Positions 24,854 through 26,622 of a DNA stretch of 26,622 bases are shown piece after piece. The translations under genes and the position numbers were made by a program. The stretch is taken from positions 1-26,622 of the forward strand of contig CAMLOF010000009.1 of NCBI GenBank assembly GCA_946481585.1. Direction: 5' to 3'. A model generated the notes under the pieces. It was given only the letters and a program-made list of their open reading frames with translations. It did not search any database and was not told the origin of the DNA. Position 1 is the first letter of the stretch; the number at the start of each line of letters is the position of its first letter. The stretch comes from an uncultured Macromonas sp. (lineage in GTDB: Bacteria > Pseudomonadota > Gammaproteobacteria > Burkholderiales > Burkholderiaceae).

Positions 24854-26164
24854 TCAGCGCTGGGCCAGCGGCGGAACGTCGCGGCGGGCAGAGCCGGTGA
24901 ACAGCTGGCGGGGGCGGCCGATCTTGTACTCGGGGTCGCCGATCATCTCGTTGAGCTGGGCGATCCAGCCCACCGTGCGCGCCAGCGCGAAGATGGCGGT
25001 GAACAGCGACACCGGGATGCCGATGGCGCGCTGCACGATGCCGGAGTAGAAGTCCACGTTCGGGTAGAGCTTGCGCTGCACGAAGTAGTCGTCTTCCAGA
25101 GCGATCTTTTCCAGTTCCTTGGCCAACTTGAACAGGGGGTCGTTTTCCAGGCCCAGCTCGGTCAGCACCTCGTTGCAGGTTTCCTGCATCAGCTTGGCGC
25201 GGGGGTCGTAGTTCTTGTACACGCGGTGACCGAAGCCCATCAGCTTGACGCCGGAGCTCTTGTCCTTGACCTTCTCCATGAACTCGCCGACCTTGGCCAC
25301 GCCGCCGCTGGCCTGGATTTCTTCCAGCATGTTCAGGCAGGCTTCGTTGGCGCCACCGTGTGCAGGGCCCCACAGGCAGGCCACGCCTGCGGCGATGGCC
25401 GCGAACGGGTTGGTGCCGGAGGAGGCGCACAGGCGCACCGTGGAGGTGGAGGCGTTCTGCTCGTGGTCAGCGTGCAGGATGAAGATGCGGTCGAGCGCGC
25501 GCTCCAGCACCGGGTTGACCTCGTAGTCCTCGCAGGGGGTGCCGAACATCATGCGCAGGAAGTTGCCCGCGTAGCTCAGCTTGTTCTGCGGGTACATGTA
25601 GGGCTGGCCGATCTTGTACTTGTAGGCCATGGCCACGAGCGTGGGCATCTTGGCGATCAGGCGGATCGCGGCGATGCGGCGGTGCTCGGGGTTGTTGATG
25701 TCGGTGCTGTCATGGTAGAAGGCCGACATGGCGCCCACCAGACCCGTCAGGATGGCCATGGGGTGGGCGTCACGGCGGAAGCCACGCAGGAAGAACTGCA
25801 TCTGCTCGTTGACCATCGTGTGGTTGATCACGAGCTTGTGGAAGTCGTTGCGCTCGGTCTCGTTGGGCAGTTCGCCGTTGAGCAGCAGGTAGCAGGTGTC
25901 CAGGTAGTCGCAGTTGGTGGCCAGCTGTTCGATGGGGTAGCCACGGTACAGCAGCTCACCCTTGTCGCCGTCGATGTAGGTGATGGCCGACTGGCACGAC
26001 GCCGTGGACAGGAAGCCCGGGTCGTAGGTGAACATGCCGGTTTGTGCGTACAGCTTGCGGATGTCGATCACATCCGGGCCAATGCTGCCTGCGTAAACGG
26101 GCAGTTCAACGCTCGGCGCACCGTTGCTGAAGGACAGGGTGGCTTTGTTGTCTACGAGTTTCAT
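24854..26164 (-). CDS. gltA: Citrate synthase (type II)
   Basis: Condenses oxaloacetate with acetyl-CoA to citrate, the entry step of the TCA cycle. The 436-residue protein is the hexameric, NADH-sensitive Gram-negative type by length and N-terminal domain ([23 protein letters not shown]). Catalytic residues are His269 ([10 protein letters not shown]), His313 ([14 protein letters not shown]) and Asp371 (NVDFYSG), with the [13 protein letters not shown] block upstream. The ATG at 26164 has an AAGGA site, and sdhE ends 14 bases before. It is terminated by the hairpin at 24804-24836. Confidence 0.98.
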   Translation of the reverse strand: MKLVDNKATLSFSNGAPSVELPVYAGSIGPDVIDIRKLYAQTGMFTYDPGFLSTASCQSAITYIDGDKGELLYRGYPIEQLATNCDYLDTCYLLLNGELPNETERNDFHKLVINHTMVNEQMQFFLRGFRRDAHPMAILTGLVGAMSAFYHDSTDINNPEHRRIAAIRLIAKMPTLVAMAYKYKIGQPYMYPQNKLSYAGNFLRMMFGTPCEDYEVNPVLERALDRIFILHADHEQNASTSTVRLCASSGTNPFAAIAAGVACLWGPAHGGANEACLNMLEEIQASGGVAKVGEFMEKVKDKSSGVKLMGFGHRVYKNYDPRAKLMQETCNEVLTELGLENDPLFKLAKELEKIALEDDYFVQRKLYPNVDFYSGIVQRAIGIPVSLFTAIFALARTVGWIAQLNEMIGDPEYKIGRPRQLFTGSARRDVPPLAQR

Positions 26165-26178
26165 TCGTTTTCCTTGAA

Positions 26179-26472
26179 TTAGGAGTGGGCTTGAACGGAG
26201 GGCTGTCCCGTGCGCAGCAGGGTCAGCAATTCCACGACTTCCTCTGTGGCCAGCGCATCTTTCGGCTCGGTCCGGCGCAACAACAGGTCGAGAAGATCGT
26301 TGTCGGGCAGGTCCATGAGAGCGTCAAGGGCGCGTGCCTGACGGACGGTGATGCCAGATTCGTGCCTGGCGAAGAAGCGCTCGATGAACAGGTCGTTTTC
26401 GAGCAGGCCACGGCGGCACCGCCACTTGAGCTTGCTCAGGGCGCGTTCGTCGAGCAGGGCGGTGTCGTCCAT
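26179..26472 (-). CDS. sdhE: FAD assembly factor SdhE
   Basis: Small cytosolic protein that promotes covalent attachment of FAD to the succinate dehydrogenase flavoprotein. The 97-residue protein contains the diagnostic RGxxE motif within [18 protein letters not shown] (RGLLE at 21-25), followed by a helical C-terminal part ([18 protein letters not shown]). The length is typical. The ATG at 26472 follows the sdhB stop by 16 bases, and gltA begins 14 bases after its own stop, so the three are one operon. Its placement beside sdhB matches its role. Confidence 0.95.
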   Translation of the reverse strand: MDDTALLDERALSKLKWRCRRGLLENDLFIERFFARHESGITVRQARALDALMDLPDNDLLDLLLRRTEPKDALATEEVVELLTLLRTGQPSVQAHS

Positions 26473-26488
26473 GGCCTTGTCTTGCTGG

Positions 26489-26622
26489 TCAGATGGAGCG
26501 CAGGACCATCATTTCCTTGATCTTGCCGATGGCCTTGGTGGGGTTCAGACCCTTGGGGCAGACATCGACACAGTTCATGATGGTGTGGCAGCGGAACAGA
26601 CGGTACGGGTCTTCCAGGTTGT
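26489..26622 (-). CDS. sdhB: Succinate dehydrogenase iron-sulfur subunit, C-terminal part
   Basis: The last 43 codons of the iron-sulfur subunit of complex II, which carries electrons from FAD to quinone. The fragment reads [17 protein letters not shown] then [20 protein letters not shown], ending RSI. Its cysteines are the C-terminal ligands of the 3Fe-4S and 4Fe-4S clusters, and CPKGLNP is diagnostic. The rest of the gene and, presumably, sdhA, sdhD and sdhC lie beyond the window edge. Truncated only by the window. Confidence 0.96.
   Translation of the reverse strand, partial: NLEDPYRLFRCHTIMNCVDVCPKGLNPTKAIGKIKEMMVLRSI

Noticed and set aside
24767..26182. 471-codon plus-strand open frame opposite gltA
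   Set aside because: Antisense to a complete citrate synthase gene; it also runs through the gltA terminator and looks like a composition artefact.

Overview
This is a chromosomal housekeeping segment of a GC-rich betaproteobacterium. The gene order and the protein sequences point to Burkholderiales, most likely Comamonadaceae (Acidovorax-like). That placement is recognition by eye; I ran no search. I see no rRNA, tRNA, insertion sequence, phage gene or CRISPR array.

Region 1 (1-6728, plus strand) is a tightly packed operon-like run: lepA (3' end only), lepB, a small DUF4845 membrane protein, rnc, era, recO, pdxJ, acpS and nagZ. Five of the junctions are 4-base ATGA stop/start overlaps and the other gaps are 7 to 64 bases. 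It covers translation, protein export, RNA processing, ribosome assembly, recombination repair, vitamin B6, ACP activation and peptidoglycan recycling.

Region 2 (6774-11607) is the accessory-looking part. A LysR regulator (plus) diverges from a two-gene unit (minus) of an M20 amidohydrolase and a Bug-type periplasmic binding protein, whose ends overlap by 4 bases. Directly downstream on the same strand a tandem glycine riboswitch precedes a DadA-like FAD amino acid oxidase/dehydrogenase. This layout suggests, without proving it, uptake and hydrolysis of an N-acyl amino acid followed by glycine-sensed oxidation of the product.

Region 3 (11519-24342, minus strand) reads, in transcription order, leuC, an entericidin-like lipoprotein gene too short for most gene callers, leuD, leuB, asd, fimV, truA, trpF, trpB, trpA, accD and a LON-domain protein. 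It combines leucine and tryptophan synthesis, the aspartate branch point, fatty acid synthesis, tRNA pseudouridylation and the polar/pilus hub protein FimV. The asd-fimV gap holds a 58-base stem-loop and a candidate fimV promoter with a perfect 9-8-9 inverted repeat across its spacer and -10. These suggest that fimV-truA-trp is a separate transcription unit.

Region 4 (24394-26622, minus strand) holds sdhB (3' end only), sdhE, gltA with a textbook intrinsic terminator, and a small cysteine-rich hypothetical gene beginning only 26 bases beyond that terminator. sdhB-sdhE-gltA is a TCA-cycle cluster.

Most genes are ordinary. The points most worth attention are the glycine riboswitch with its DadA-like target and amidohydrolase neighbours, the fimV promoter palindrome, the asd-fimV stem-loop, and the unexplained leuB-asd gap with a possible 33-codon ORF. 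I found no convincing undescribed multi-gene system.
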